DNA of 64,000 nt from Papilionanthe hookeriana x Papilionanthe teres (Eukaryota; Streptophyta; Magnoliopsida; Asparagales; Orchidaceae), in contig CM040430.1 in the NCBI GenBank assembly GCA_022702705.1, positions 77,503,239-77,567,238 of the forward strand, written 5' to 3'. The notes beneath the pieces are model-generated. The model was given only the letters and a program-made list of their open reading frames with translations, was not told the origin of the DNA and made no database searches. Positions 1-11,148 of this stretch are shown here, piece by piece (the stretch's first letter is position 1; the number at the start of each line of letters is the position of its first letter). The translations under genes and the position numbers were made by a program.

Positions 1-1177
1 GTAGAACCCTTCCGCTCCTTAAATTGACTTCTGTGATTTCTTCTGAATCTGGTACTGAGTTTACTGGTGTCTCCTTTTGAATTGGTATGACAGGTTCTTC
101 TGGAGTCGCTTCGGAATCCGAAAGCTCTAACTCTATTGTGATTGGGGTTCCTCGAAATTCACAAATAGATTCATTGCTTGTTGAACTTTCATAGCCTTCT
201 TAGTGAATGTCTTCTTTGTCATCATGATTGTCGAGGTTGTGTATGATTTGAGAATTGTTATTTGTATCGGAATCGAGATTCGGACTAGGTTGGTTGTCGT
301 CAGTTGCGTAATCGTTAGAAACAGTCAAAACGTAGCCAACGCCATAACTCTTATCATTATAAGATCCCGCCGGAGCGAGCAAATAATCATACGAGTCCAA
401 AGGTTCGAGGAATTTTTCCCCTGAATCGGAAACAACCATCCTAGGATAAGTAGCCCCTAGTCTAGCCTTAAGAGCCTCGGTCTTTTCTTCTTCTACGATC
501 TCTTTCTTTTCTACGATCTTTTCTTCCTGGGGTGGTTCTTCAATCGCAAGCGATAGCGCCGGCTTGACAGGTTTCGAATTTTGAATTGAAGCACGAACCG
601 AAGCGGTTTGGATGCGATCCAAAATTTTCTTCGATGACTTCGTCCAAGCGGTACTCCATCCATCATTCGTCGTGTAGGGATCTATAGGAACAATAGGATC
701 TGTTGAAATAACATTGACGGAACCGCCTTTCTGGGATTCCCTCATGTATTCCTTCGGAATCGTTATGTTCCCTTTTCGGAGATTGTCGTAGAGCCAAGTC
801 TTGAAGGTAATGCAATCCTCTATCTTGTGTCCGAGCATCCGGTGGTAAGGGCAATAGATGGGATGGTCTTTCTTATTGACTTCTTCGGCTTCCGGGCTCG
901 CGAGTTGAAAATTCGGAGTCTTCATCAAACTGCGGAACATCTTTGGCACTGCCTCATTCTTGAATGGATATTCTCTATTTATAAGCTCCTTTAACATGCG
1001 TTGCGGGCGAGGCGGTTGCTCATACTGTTGAGTTGGCTGATAACCGGGTCGAGGTTGTTGGTAGTTCTGTTGAGGTTGTTGATAGCTGGGCTGCGGCTGC
1101 TCCGGCTGTATTTGCATTGGCTGCTTGCCCTTATCGACTGCCGCGACGATCCCGGATTTCTTTTCAAGTGTCTTCAC
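1..1177 (-). pseudogene. Tat/Ogre-type gag C-terminal half running into pro (element A)
   Basis: This is the nucleocapsid part of a Ty3/gypsy Gag, which packages element RNA. The translated stretch opens with a Gln/Pro/Tyr-rich linker (about residues 20-60). It then has a zinc-knuckle-like motif reading YCPYHRMLGHKIEDC (C109, H112, H117, C122), a variant commonly seen in plant gypsy Gag. The frame has one stop, TAA at 200-202, and then stays open in the same frame to position 1, ending in the ...LRSGRVL type of sequence seen before the protease in this lineage. No protease active site is reached inside the window. The first codon is GTG and not a real start: the frame belongs with 1178-2139 upstream, from which it is separated by frameshifts. 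Family assignment is firm. Whether the stop at 200 is damage or an expression feature is open. Confidence 0.85.
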
Positions 1178-2139
1178 GAGCTTCGTTTGTCCGTTTTGTC
1201 GACGAAACTTAGTTGCTTCGCTTCCTCTTGCAAGCTTCCGGCCTTGCTTAACAACTTCTCGAAAGTCTTAATCGTAAATCCCTTAAGGAGAAGTGCTTAT
1301 CGGGCCGTGAATGCTTTTAAGCAAGATACCGATCGCATGCTCGCTCTTGTAGCCGTGGCTCACACTTCATGCTTAGATTCCTCCATCGAAGTATGTAGTC
1401 CACTAAAGTTTCGTTCGGTTTCGTTTCTCCACCACTAGATCACCGATGGTGATATGGTGTTGAGCTCCGACAAACCGTTTCACAAAGAGGTTCTCTAATT
1501 CGAAAATGTCTTTACCGAACGAGTTCGGTAACTCGCGTACCAATCGAAGGCGATCCCCGACATGCTGCCGACGAACCGTCGGAAGAGTAAGGCGTCACTT
1601 CCACCGGCGTTGCAACAACTAGCACGAAAATGTGCAACATGTCGTCGAGGGTTTCCGGTACCATCAAAAGTCTTGAACGGAGGTGGTACGAAGCCTTTTG
1701 GGTATTGTACCGCATCAAATTCTTCGGGGTAAGTTCTACCCGTCCGAATAGATGCTCCACTCTTAGACCGTGCTAAGGCTTCTCGCACTTCGCTTGTTCT
1801 ACCATATTCTTGATGTCTTTCTCTGGAATCATATTTTGGGTAGAATCCTTCTTTGGCTGATCGTCTCCGTTAACGGATGTAATCTCTTTTCCTCCGTCTG
1901 TAATATGAATAACTTCTGGAGGCGTTTCTCTTGGGGGTTGAACCTGACTCTGAAGAGTGGCTAGGGCTCGCAGCCCATCTCTTCCATCCTTTTTCCATTT
2001 GAGAGATTGTATCATCTTTTTCTCGAAGTTGTGCTCTTAATGCTTCCGGTTCATCTCTCTCCGCAGCTGCCGGAGCACCTTGCGAAGCTGACGATGCTCG
2101 TGTCTCAACCATGTTGATCTCCACATATTCATCATCCAT
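1178..2139 (-). pseudogene. Tat/Ogre-type gag N-terminal and capsid core, frameshifted (element A)
   Basis: This is the capsid-forming half of Gag of element A. An N-terminal Ser/Ala/Glu-rich stretch with the start MVETRASSAS lies near 2110. A coiled-coil-like stretch follows (EALRAQLREKDDTISQMEK). The retrotransposon Gag core lies at 1495-1788 and contains PPPFKTFDGTGNPRRHVAHF and GIAFDWYAS, the typical D-G-T-x-(D/N)-P and F-x-W-Y landmarks of plant Gag. The coding frame changes at least twice between 2015 and 1770. It changes again around 1490, after which the remnant to 1178 contains several stops. It is therefore a broken gene; the ATG near 2139 or near 2112 would be the original start. 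Confidence 0.82.
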
Positions 2140-2693
2140 GAATTCCGACGAATCGACTTCATCTCCAAACTCTTCTTCTCTTTCTCTTGCTAATCATTGA
2201 ATGTCGGTCCTTAGCTTTTCCATAGCATCCTCCAGTGGTCTTTTTCGTACGGTTTCGCAGTTATCATGCGATGGCTGTTGGATTTCCTTCTTGGGAGTCC
2301 CCTTCATCGCAGTGGCGCTCTCTTCGGACTCGAGTCTCCCGACGAGACTTTCCTTTTCGGGTCGTTGTTTCGGTCTTAATTGGCCGAGTAGTATGACGCC
2401 ATACCATCCTTCTAGCGGAAGGCCTAGGACCGGATGGTCTGTCGGCTGAATGCTGGAAGGTGGTATCCTCCCTGATCTGTAAACCTGAAACAACAACAGG
2501 TGGACTAGCTTTCATCTTCTTATTCGGCTTTTCTGTGGCGATAACGGGTTCTATTCACGGCCCAAGGCGAGATTTGGCTGGCACCCGCCCTATCCTTCTT
2601 AAAATCTCTGATACAGGACATTTCTCTTTCTTTGCTAACTTCTCTATCACGGTACTGCAGTCGAGCAAATGGTGTGATCCTAGCCCTTTTCTT
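2140..2693 (-). other. Gap between ORF1 and gag of element A
   Basis: About 550 bases separate ORF1 from gag in element A. Open stretches occur in shifted - strand frames: 2555-2749 overlaps the ORF1 end, and 2264-2515 and 2194-2496 overlap each other. They are rich in Arg, Lys, Glu and Pro and show no recognisable domain. The simplest reading is that they are the tail of ORF1 or of a longer gag leader broken by indels. I see no RNA gene or promoter here. Confidence 0.45.
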
Positions 2694-3356
2694 TCAGTCG
2701 TTGCTATAGTATGCGGGTTGAGGTAATGTAAAAGCAATCTTGCGGACATTTTCCTCGTCAGCTGCGGCGGAGAGGGGGTGGAATCTACTCCCTTCCAAAA
2801 TCGGTGTATACTCAGGCAATGGTGTGTACTCAGGGATCTCTTCTAAGAAAGCGACTTCAGCAGCTCTGGCTTTTCTGGCAATCTTTCTACTTCTGTTTCT
2901 CCTCTGAGTCCGTGTTAGGGGTTGAACCCTTGAGCTGGACCCAATTTCGAAAACAGAAGGTCTCGCAAGGAGATCTGTACCCTCCACGGTAACAGGCTCA
3001 TTACAAACTTGGACTTCCTTCCCCTTTAGTTTAGCGGGAGCCGGGGTAGGTGCAGAGACGACTAGACCGGTGGGGGTAGAGACAACAGTCCTCCTACGAA
3101 CAGTAGTATTCCTTTCAGCTGGAACCCTTTGCAGGGGAGGGAACTCTTGAGCTGACCTTAGGTTGAATTCAATCACGGATTCTTCAATTTCTGACATTTT
3201 GTCCATTAGTGTGAAGAGAGTGACGTCAGCGATCTTGACATCTGTGTTGCCAAATCCTTGTCCAAAACGGATGATCCCATTGTCAGGCAGCTCATCCTTG
3301 TAAACAGCGAAGTCCAGTCCATTGGTGAAGGAGAAGATTAACTTTAGGGCATCCAT
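2694..3356 (-). CDS. ORF1-like protein upstream of gag (element A, Ogre/Tat type)
   Basis: An open frame of about 220 codons lies between the primer-binding site and gag, on the same strand. An extra ORF at this place, of unknown function, is a known hallmark of Ogre-type members of the Tat lineage. The start used here is the ATG at 3354-3356; the frame is open seven codons further upstream, but only with a TTG. The protein has an N-terminal globular-looking part (MDALKLIFSFTNGLDFAVY), then a basic, Pro/Thr/Val-rich middle. Next comes a very basic patch (RTQRRNRSRKIARKARAAE), followed by an acidic Pro-rich segment (EIPEYTPLPEYTPI). No catalytic motif is visible. The basic patch could bind nucleic acid or act as a nuclear signal; that is inference only. 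Confidence 0.6.
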   Translation of the reverse strand: MDALKLIFSFTNGLDFAVYKDELPDNGIIRFGQGFGNTDVKIADVTLFTLMDKMSEIEESVIEFNLRSAQEFPPLQRVPAERNTTVRRRTVVSTPTGLVVSAPTPAPAKLKGKEVQVCNEPVTVEGTDLLARPSVFEIGSSSRVQPLTRTQRRNRSRKIARKARAAEVAFLEEIPEYTPLPEYTPILEGSRFHPLSAAADEENVRKIAFTLPQPAYYSND

Positions 3357-3866
3357 TTTCTGCAAGGCAGATTCCAAATGTCAGTCCCGAATTATACTTC
3401 CTTTCGTCATAAAGTTTAGGACGAAAAAGAAAGAGTTCGAACACATTTTCGTTTATGTTAGTGCATTTGTGATTTATAAAAGAGGTTGTTCATTAGGTAG
3501 TTTGTTTTTTAGAAACAAAACGATTAAAAGAAAAAGGTTATGGAAAAGGTAAAGGGCCTGATTTAGAATTAGAAAGGAAGAGAAAGTCTTATGCAAGACT
3601 TCTCAACTTGAAGGACCGCTCCTAAGCTAATACCTATTGGGGGTCCACCCCACCTCAGAAAAGAGATAAAAGGATCTCGGAACCTCTCTGTTTAGGGGTG
3701 TCTAAACAGTGGCTCCTAAATCCGAGAGGTGTTGGCTATACTCGTTCAAGACAGAAATGAATGAGGTATTCCAACGGAAGAATGGTAGTTTTGGTCCACT
3801 AGGGACATGGATACACTACCGATTTATGAAAGCAAAACCATCTAATCAAAATGGAGAGAGGAACTA
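3357..3866 (-). other. Untranslated leader of element A
   Basis: About 510 bases lie between the primer-binding site and ORF1. There is no long open frame. It includes purine-rich and G-rich stretches and would contain packaging or splice signals if the element follows Ogre biology, but I cannot point to a specific signal. Confidence 0.55.
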
Positions 3867-3885
3867 GTCCCCAGCGGAGTCGCCA
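3867..3885 (-). other. Primer-binding site, tRNA-Arg type (element A)
   Basis: On the - strand the sequence reads TGGCGACTCCGCTGGGGAC. It starts 5 nt (ACTTC) after the LTR end GCCGACA. TGGCGACTCC followed by a G-rich tail is the form I know for Ogre/Tat elements primed by tRNA-Arg. It fixes the direction of element A and the inner end of its 5' LTR. Confidence 0.85.
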
Positions 3886-3929
3886 GAAGTTGTCGGCATA
3901 TTTTAGGTTATCTGTTGTATTTCTGAAAA

Positions 3930-3955
3930 GGGGTCGCCAAACAGAAGTTGTCGGC
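3930..3955 (-). other. Decayed second copy of the LTR-end/primer-site junction
   Basis: Exactly 58 bp inside the LTR A end, the + strand repeats the junction order: a GGGGTCGCCA block, then GAAGT, then TGTCGGC. The functional junction has ...GGAGTCGCCA, GAAGT and TGTCGGC at 3876-3897. The outer copy has three extra bases between the primer-like block and GAAGT. The LTR of this subfamily therefore seems to include an old LTR terminus plus part of an old primer site. Confidence 0.65.
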
Positions 3956-4246
3956 GAATTTTTAATTTAATTTAAATAAATAATTCGAAAATTAGTATTT
4001 GATTTTGTAAATAATTTTGAGTTTGAAAAGTTTTAAGATATGAAATCAAACCGATCTCACATCCCAAATAGTTTATATAAACGAGCACCGCACCACAAAC
4101 CGTGTATCTATCCCGAAGAATAGACACACTGCTTGACGATGGGGCTCGATTAAGTAAACTAGAAGATTTGTGACATCCGTTTGGTCTGCGAACCAATTTT
4201 ATAAGCCGACAAGTTCCCCTGCTTAATATAAAGGAATTTAGCAGGG
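3948..4246 (-). other. U5 stem region of LTR A
   Basis: In sense direction, TTGTCGGC (4205-4212 on +) and GCCGACAA (3948-3955) are perfect inverse complements enclosing about 250 nt. Just outside lies a hairpin with arms CCCTGCTAAAT (4236-4246) and ATTAAGCAGGG (4217-4227), with one mismatch. Both elements recur at the same place in LTRs B and C, with paired base changes in B. Confidence 0.55.
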
Positions 4247-6029
4247 TTTATATTACTTGGGTCTTAAAGTTCCCTATAAGGGCAAGTCCCTATAGTTAAT
4301 TACATCTTAAATGTCTGGAGACACTTAAGAAAACTCTCGATAATGATCAGTGGTTTTGCTCTCAAGAATTACAAAGTTTAAGGTTTTCAAAGGATTTGAA
4401 TTTTGGAATTTTCAATAGGGATTAGCTCAAATTCGGAACAGTTTATTTTGAGAATCCAAAGGAAGAGAAGTAGGAGAAGCTGAGGATCAAGAGGAATCTT
4501 GGCAACTTCCCAAACTATCCTATTGTTTGGCTCGGATTTAAGAAAATCCTAAAATTATCTGATATTTCAATCTTGCCAATTTTAATTAATTAGGACTTAT
4601 ATTTGTATGACACAGTCATGCAAATAGCCTCGAAGATGTGAGGGTTTATGTCGTACCAAACGACTACCTCGGAGTCCTAAGACCGGTTAGGGCTTAATTT
4701 ACATAACATTATTATGCAAACGCCTAACGAAGAGTTGAGGATTTATGTTGCACTAGGCAAACTACCTAGAAATCCTATGGCTTTGTTGTTTAATTCTAAG
4801 AAATGTTTTGTTGAAGTAGAGTTGAGTTTTGCTGATGACGATGGCCGAGCTGCCCACCATGCTCCGAGCTCCTTGTTGTTGCAGTGGTTTAGTTTTAGAA
4901 GTCATAAATCAGGAGATGAGAGAAGTGTTTTGGTTTAGAGAGAATCTTAAAATCCAAGTGTTTTTAATATTTTAATTAAACCAAATCTTAAAGTTGTTTA
5001 AACAGAATCGATTAAGATCCCACGGTTTCGTCATCCCGTCACCGTTATTTTCATCGAATTCACTTAGTCTAGATGAATTTGCTAAACTCAACTGAATGAG
5101 TTCCACACTTTCATTTAGACCGTGGGAAATCCCGTTAGCAACACGTGGGTTACATCATTCGAGGTATTCCCGATCATTCAACGAGACGTTTTAATTTAGT
5201 TGCAATTATGGTTTTGGTTGTTCTATTTGTGATTAAATTTTGAGTTGTTTTATATTTTGAAATGTTGTGGCGGTAATTATTATCTTGTAATGACTTTTAA
5301 TTTAGTTTTGGTTTCGGTTCGGGACTATCCTAAAGGTTTTGGTTTTCATGCAACGATTGTTTATCATGCAAGAAAAGTAAAGTGCATTGCAATAAAGTAA
5401 ATTGCAATAAAATAAAAGCGTACCTGGAGGGTCTTCCCGTCATCCCAAGCTGCACTTAAAACACATGTTAAGGCATTTAAATATTTCAACAAGTACTTAG
5501 GTAAAGCTAAGGGAAAGGCTTTGGTTGTCTACCAAAGTCCTAATCCTATAGCTAGTCATCTCCTATGACGTCTAGGTTCTTGTATTTTGGTTTAAGGATG
5601 ATTTTCTTCATCAAAGAACAATTAAGTTCAATTGTTCTTATAAACATCCTATCATATTGAGGAAGTGCTTAAGACGAGTCTTAAACATCTTTTCAATATC
5701 TCTAGGATTGTTTTAAGTCCAAGGAAGTTTAATTATACAAGTGAATTAATCATCCAGGAGTTTAAGTTTTGTTCTCTTGCTCAGTGAACTAGGACATTTG
5801 AATATCCTATAAGTGAAGTAACTCTTCACTTGATACCTCATTTAAGAGTTATAATAATAAGAGCTTTAAAAGGGCAAATCAACTTATTAGGTATTTTAAT
5901 GATTTAAACTTAATGATTTAATTTTAATTTTGACTTAATTATAAAAAATTAGATTAAGTTTGGAATAGTGTTCAAGTTATTTTAGATTTAATTCTTAATG
6001 ATTTCATTTAGGTTTGTTGTTAAATGATT

Positions 6030-6215
6030 TTAATTTAATTTAATTCAATTTAATTTTAATTCAATTTAATTTAATTTTAATTTAATTTGATTTGATTTTA
6101 ATTTAATTTAATTTAATTTAATTTAATTTAATTTAATTTTTAATTTAATTTAATTTAATTTAATTTTAATTTAATTTAATTTAATTTTAATTTAATTTAA
6201 TTTTAATTTGGATTA
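6030..6215. repeat. (TTTAA)n-type low-complexity tract
   Basis: Nearly 190 bp of TTTAATTTAA-like pentamers with occasional extra T. It lies inside LTR A. The equivalent stretches of LTR B (about 15750-16070) and LTR C (about 49200-49600) are also AT-only but have drifted further from the pentamer. Confidence 0.85.
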
Positions 6216-8768
6216 TTATTTTAATTTTTTTTAATTAAGAATTAAGTATTATTGAAGTGATTTATTTAGGGATTTTTAAATTAAAGAATAAATATCCTCT
6301 TAATAATATCCCTACTTCAATAATTCCAATTTCCATCATTTTCCCAAAATTTCAATTAATTAATTAATTAAAGTTTATTTTAATTATTTTTGTTTTAAAT
6401 GGTTAGTAGGTTTCTACCCTCAATCATTTAAGTTTCAATCATCCAAAATTAGTTTAAAATCAAATATTTTACCCTCCCCTTTTTGATTAATCCTAAAATT
6501 TTAATTAAGGGTTAAAATTTTTAATTACCCTTTTGCCCTTCAAGCTTAATAATTCTATAACTCACTAAATTAAGCTCAAATGAACTTGAAATTTTTTTGT
6601 AACCTCACTCACATGTCAATTAAGACATTAGAGGAGAAAATGTGATTTTTCTGTATTTTAATTTATTTATGTAATTATTTTTAATGGAAAATAGGGGATT
6701 TCAAGGAAAATTCAATAACATGACCAAGGAAATGTATCTGTCCTTAAGAAAATTATGGGAAATTCCTAATGACCAGAGGACCATTTGGACCAATTTTGGT
6801 GATTTTTTGAATTATATTTTATTTATTAGAATTATTTTGAGTTTTGGAGTATTAATTAATTTTAAAATAAAATTAAAGTTGAAAAATAGATTTTATATTT
6901 TTTTAAAATCTTTCTAACCTCAAGGAGTTCATAGAAACAAATTTTGTATTTTTCTGATTTTTCTTTGATTTATTAGAATTATTTTAGTGAAAGGTTGGAA
7001 AATACATTTTTTTATATTAAAAATTACATTAAGCCTTTAAAATTCAATATCTTATCCTAGGGACTTAAGAAAAATATTTGGTTTGTTCCTAAGTGATTAG
7101 AATTCAGAATGTGACATTTTGGTGATTTTTAATATTTTTATGATTTTTATTATTTTTTAATTATTAAAAATATTAAAATAATGATAAAAATTAACTTTTT
7201 TAGAAAGTTACAATTTTAATTTTCCTAAGTTCCTCTAATATCAGAGAAGCTCCAAAACCATTTTTGTGAATTTTTGAAAAGTATTTTGTGAGTTATGAAT
7301 TTTTAAAGTTTAATTTTACCCATTTTGCTTAAGAGGCTTGATCAACCCATTTGGTGGGGTTAATCAAGTCCAATTGACTTCAATTTTTTATGTGATGTTC
7401 CTCTGATCCTAAAGATCAGTGGAGAATTGTTTTGAAGTTAATTTGATGTATAGTTAACCCTAATTAATTAAAGTTCAATTTTGGATGTTTAGACCAATTA
7501 GGGTTATTCCAAGTGAATTAACTCAAAATTTATTTTTGCTAGGTTCCTCTGGTCATAAGAAACATCACCAAATTTTCTTAGAATTTATTTCTCAACATGC
7601 TAATTATTGGAATTAAAATACTCAAAACAGTAACATGCAATTGAAAAATCAATAACTTCTCATAGGGATGGCCTCTGACCTTGGAAAATTCAGGGAATGT
7701 TCCCAAGTTCAGAGGCTTTAAAAGCCCTATGGTCTCATGCCATGGTGAATTTCCTATATGCATGGAGAATTGAAATAGTGCAGAGAGTAAATAAATTATT
7801 AAAAATAAAATACTTGATGAAATGACTTGATTTCTTTTCCACATTATTCTCCTCTATTCACTGAGCAAGAGGGTATTTTTATTTTATTTTTAGAATTTTT
7901 CTACACAAAGTTATGGATTTTCTAAGTTCTGGTAATTAAATAAATCCATAAAATCCTATTTTTCTACTAATCCGAATCGGCGCCACGTCATCCTTAGCAT
8001 CTCCGAACAGCCACGCGGCGCTTTCTGGTTCGACGCCGCCATCCGACTCAGCGCTCCAGGGGCTCGCGGTTCATGTACCATCGCGCTGTCCGGCTCGATC
8101 CCGACCGTCCGCTCGATACACGCTCGATCCGACGGCTCCCAGTCATCGTCTATGACTGGTGTGAACCCGTGACCGTCCACACTAAAACTCTAAGATCTCA
8201 CTCAATACTTAACGGATTTTTGTGTTCTTGTGCTCTATGGATTCGTCTTGAAGAGACGAATACATCTATACGGTGATCATGCATTGAAATTAAGGCATTT
8301 GAAATGGAGAATGTTCAGAAGCTCGGGAAGAAGAGAGAGCTCATACCTTTGCTCAGAGAAGTGAAGCTTCGATCTGAGAGTTGTGTCACGTTCGATTGGG
8401 TCTAAGCAAGCTCCAGATGAAGTCCCTTAGCCTGGTGAATTGCCTAGGTACAAAAGTGACCACAGCCGATCACAAAGCTTGGAGGCTGGAGCAACTGGGT
8501 GGTCTGCAGAAGGGGCTTTCACTGGGGAACTTCTCCTCTTGGTCTGGTGAAGGTGTAGGACCAATCAATTTGGAGATTGGCTCACAGTAGTGAAGTGTCC
8601 TGTTTTTGGGTGGAATTTGGACTCTGAAATTGAGCTCGTTAATGGGGATTAGGGCGAATGGACACTCGGAACTCAATTGCTCTAAGTGTGGGGAGTGGTC
8701 TGGGACAATTTAGGCAGAGTTTCAGTAGGTTTGTTTCAGCACCTCCTCCATGGCCGAGAGAGGTGGGG

Positions 8769-8776
8769 TTTAAATA
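8769..8776 (-). promoter_or_regulatory. TATA-like box of LTR A
   Basis: Sense sequence TATTTAAACCCCA lies about 2.4 kb from the LTR start. The same box with the same flank (TATTTAAACCCCACC) is at 47011-47018 in LTR C. LTR B has a degraded version near 13050. It is the best candidate for the element promoter. U3 would then be 2.1-2.4 kb, leaving about 4.8 kb of transcribed R-U5. Confidence 0.5.
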
Positions 8777-9429
8777 GAGCTGGCTGGAGGCTCTCCCAGG
8801 GGGAGTTAGGGGTTGGGATCAGCTGGCCTGGTGAGGAGAAGAACAGCCATGGTGGCCATTGGGCATGGGGCAACTCGGCGAGTGAGAATTCCAAGCTTGG
8901 GCTCACATGGGAGCTCTCGAGTGTGGTGTTTTCCGGCGGCCAGGTGGCTGGCCGGCGGGCATGGGTCACCCTCGGGGTCGGAGGCTCGGTGGCCGGGTTT
9001 AGTGTAGGGAATTGGCAATGGCCATGTGTAAAGTGGTTGAATTAAAATGGAATGGGGTAAGGGTGTATTTTGGCTAAGTTTGGTCAAATGTATGGATTGG
9101 GCTAGGTGCACCTCCCCATGGCTAGTTTGGTCGAAGAGAAAGTGGTTTAGGTCGGCTTAATTAGTGGGGAAGGGTCACCATCCAAGTACAATTAAGTTTA
9201 AGCAAGGTTGAGTGGAGTCATGGAAGTGGTTAATCCCCTTAAGGGAATATGGAAAGAGCCTCCTCCTCTTGCCATCTTGGGTATGTTGAGGTGTCCAAGG
9301 CTTTCATGGCTCCCATGTGGCTCATGCATGGCTTCATGGCTCCATTTGGCTTGGGAAAAGTTAAGTCAACTTTCATGAGGAAGGATTTTGTGATTTTTTG
9401 GCATTTTGGTGAGAGTTGTCATGAGGTTT

Positions 9430-10600
9430 GATTTGGAATGGTTTGATGATGAATTTGAAAGTTAGGGAAGGTTTTAATTGGAATGGATGATGAAGTGTAG
9501 TGTCATGTGGGCATTAGAGTCAAATTTGGGCCTTTGAAATTATTTTAGGAGTGGGCTTTTTTAGGAAGGCTTAAGAAAGTGGGTCTTAGGTTTGAAAATA
9601 AATTTATGGATGGGAATTTTGTGAAGGATTGGGCCAAACAAATGTTGTGTTTATCTTAGGGATGTGCCATTATTGATTTGAAGCAAGTTTGAGGTGGTTT
9701 GGGTTTGAATTGGGTTGGATTTGGGCTTCTTTGGTAAAGGGACCAACATAGGTCAAATTGGGCTAATTTGGGCCAATGTTGGGCTAGGGTTGAAATTGAT
9801 GTAAAATTAATGTTGGGAAATGTTCATGGGGGTGTTACAAATAGGTTTCAACTTTGGTTGGGTTTTGATTTTGGGATTTGGGCCCATTTGGGTTAGGTTA
9901 GGGTGTAGGCCCATTTAGGGAATTTTGGGTTTGGGTTGAATTTGAGTAAGGTTTGGGTCCAAATTTTGGGCAAATCATGTTACTGTTTTGTTTGTGGGGA
10001 TGCTAGGAAGTTTTTTAGAAAATATTTGGGTCAAATTGGGATTGAATTAGGTTGGTTTGAGGTAGGTTTAGGTCATGGGTAAAATTGGGACTTAAGCTTA
10101 AAAATGAAATTGGATTCAAATGTCAATCAAATTGGGCTTGAATTTAGTCTAGATTGATATTGGGGATATTGAATTGAAGTTTAGAATTGAATTGGACCAA
10201 AATTGAGGTCAATTGGGGTGATTTGGTTTGACATTTGGTTCATTTGGGTTTAAAATGGGCTAAATTGGGGGTTTTGGTAAAAGTAGGGTAAATTGAAAAA
10301 ATTGGCCTATGGTGTAGTTGGACAAAATGGAATTGGAAATATTTGGGATTTTCTGGAATTTTCTGGGAATTTTTGGAATTTTTGGATTTTTGGGTTAAAA
10401 AGGGTATTTTGGGTATTTGGAGTGTATTTTTGGAAATTTTGGTATATTTGGCCATGGATGATCAATTTGAGTGATGTGGCAATATTTGGGATTGGTTTTG
10501 AGGAATTTTGGGTAATTTGGATATTTTGGAAAATTTGGGCAATTTCAAGGGCTTTTGGTAGGTTTGATGGGTGTATGGTCTCCGGGGTCAAAAATTGAAA
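9430..10600 (-). other. Strand-asymmetric U3 segment of LTR A
   Basis: More than 1 kb where the + strand is nearly free of C and consists mainly of G/T-rich phrases such as TTTGGGTT and AATTGGG; the sense strand is therefore A/C-rich. The same composition is seen in LTR B (about 12020-12780) and LTR C (about 45720-46450). Long frames such as 10293-10598 are a by-product of the rarity of stop triplets in this skewed sequence. Confidence 0.6.
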
Positions 10601-11148
10601 TTTTGGAAGAATGAAGATTGATCAAATGTGAGTGAAATGGAATCACTTTGATTGAGCCATGAAGCCATATTAAGCCCATATGAGCCATGAGAGGACTCAT
10701 TGGAGGCATTCTCTATATTGTTCCTAACCCTCTTAACCAGGGGCTTAGGGGTTAAGGTCCATCCATATGAATTACCTACATGAGTCATGGAGTCAAGTTG
10801 GGTATAGGTGTGGTTTTAGGATTTGGATTGTGTGTGTGAGAGTGTAGAGTGTGAGTGTAGTGAGTGTGTAAGTCAACCCTCACCAGACCAGGCCACCCAG
10901 GGTAGTCCTAAGGCCAAAGAGTCCTATAGGGAACTCATCCTTTAAACCTCCACATTTGATCTCAACCCTCTAGGTGATTAGGGGTCTACAATCAAGCTTG
11001 TGGGGTTTGTAGGGAGACAAGAAGTGGTTTAAATTTCTAAGGGATGGGTCCCAATTCTAGTCCTCTAAGATAGTCAAAGGAAAAGCCTAAGGCTAGATCC
11101 TAAACACTAAAGAGGGAGGAGAAGATCTCATCAAAAATGAGGTCAACA

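Larger units (their letters stand above)
3891..11148 (-). mobile_element. Giant 5' LTR of Tat/Ogre-type element A
   Basis: In sense direction (- strand) this LTR begins TGTTGACCTCATTTTTGATG at 11148 and ends GCCGACA at 3891, giving 7258 bp with TG...CA ends. The primer site follows directly. It aligns along its length with the LTR at 44945-51774 (same strand sense, reversed here) and with the truncated LTR at 12017-18017. Shared landmarks include the start, a TATTTAAA promoter box, the phrase AGGAGAATAATGT, and the U5 stem region. It holds many short ORFs on both strands (for example 8686-9045 and 7578-7844); none is shared as a conserved protein between copies. The 5 bp outside the right end are AATGG; the matching left target duplication would be off-window. 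LTRs of this size are known from Ogre-type elements. Confidence 0.87.

Noticed and set aside
8686..9045. Long frames inside the LTRs (also 8736-8969, 10293-10598, 12738-13178)
   Set aside because: They overlap on opposite strands, follow base composition, and are not conserved between LTRs A, B and C.
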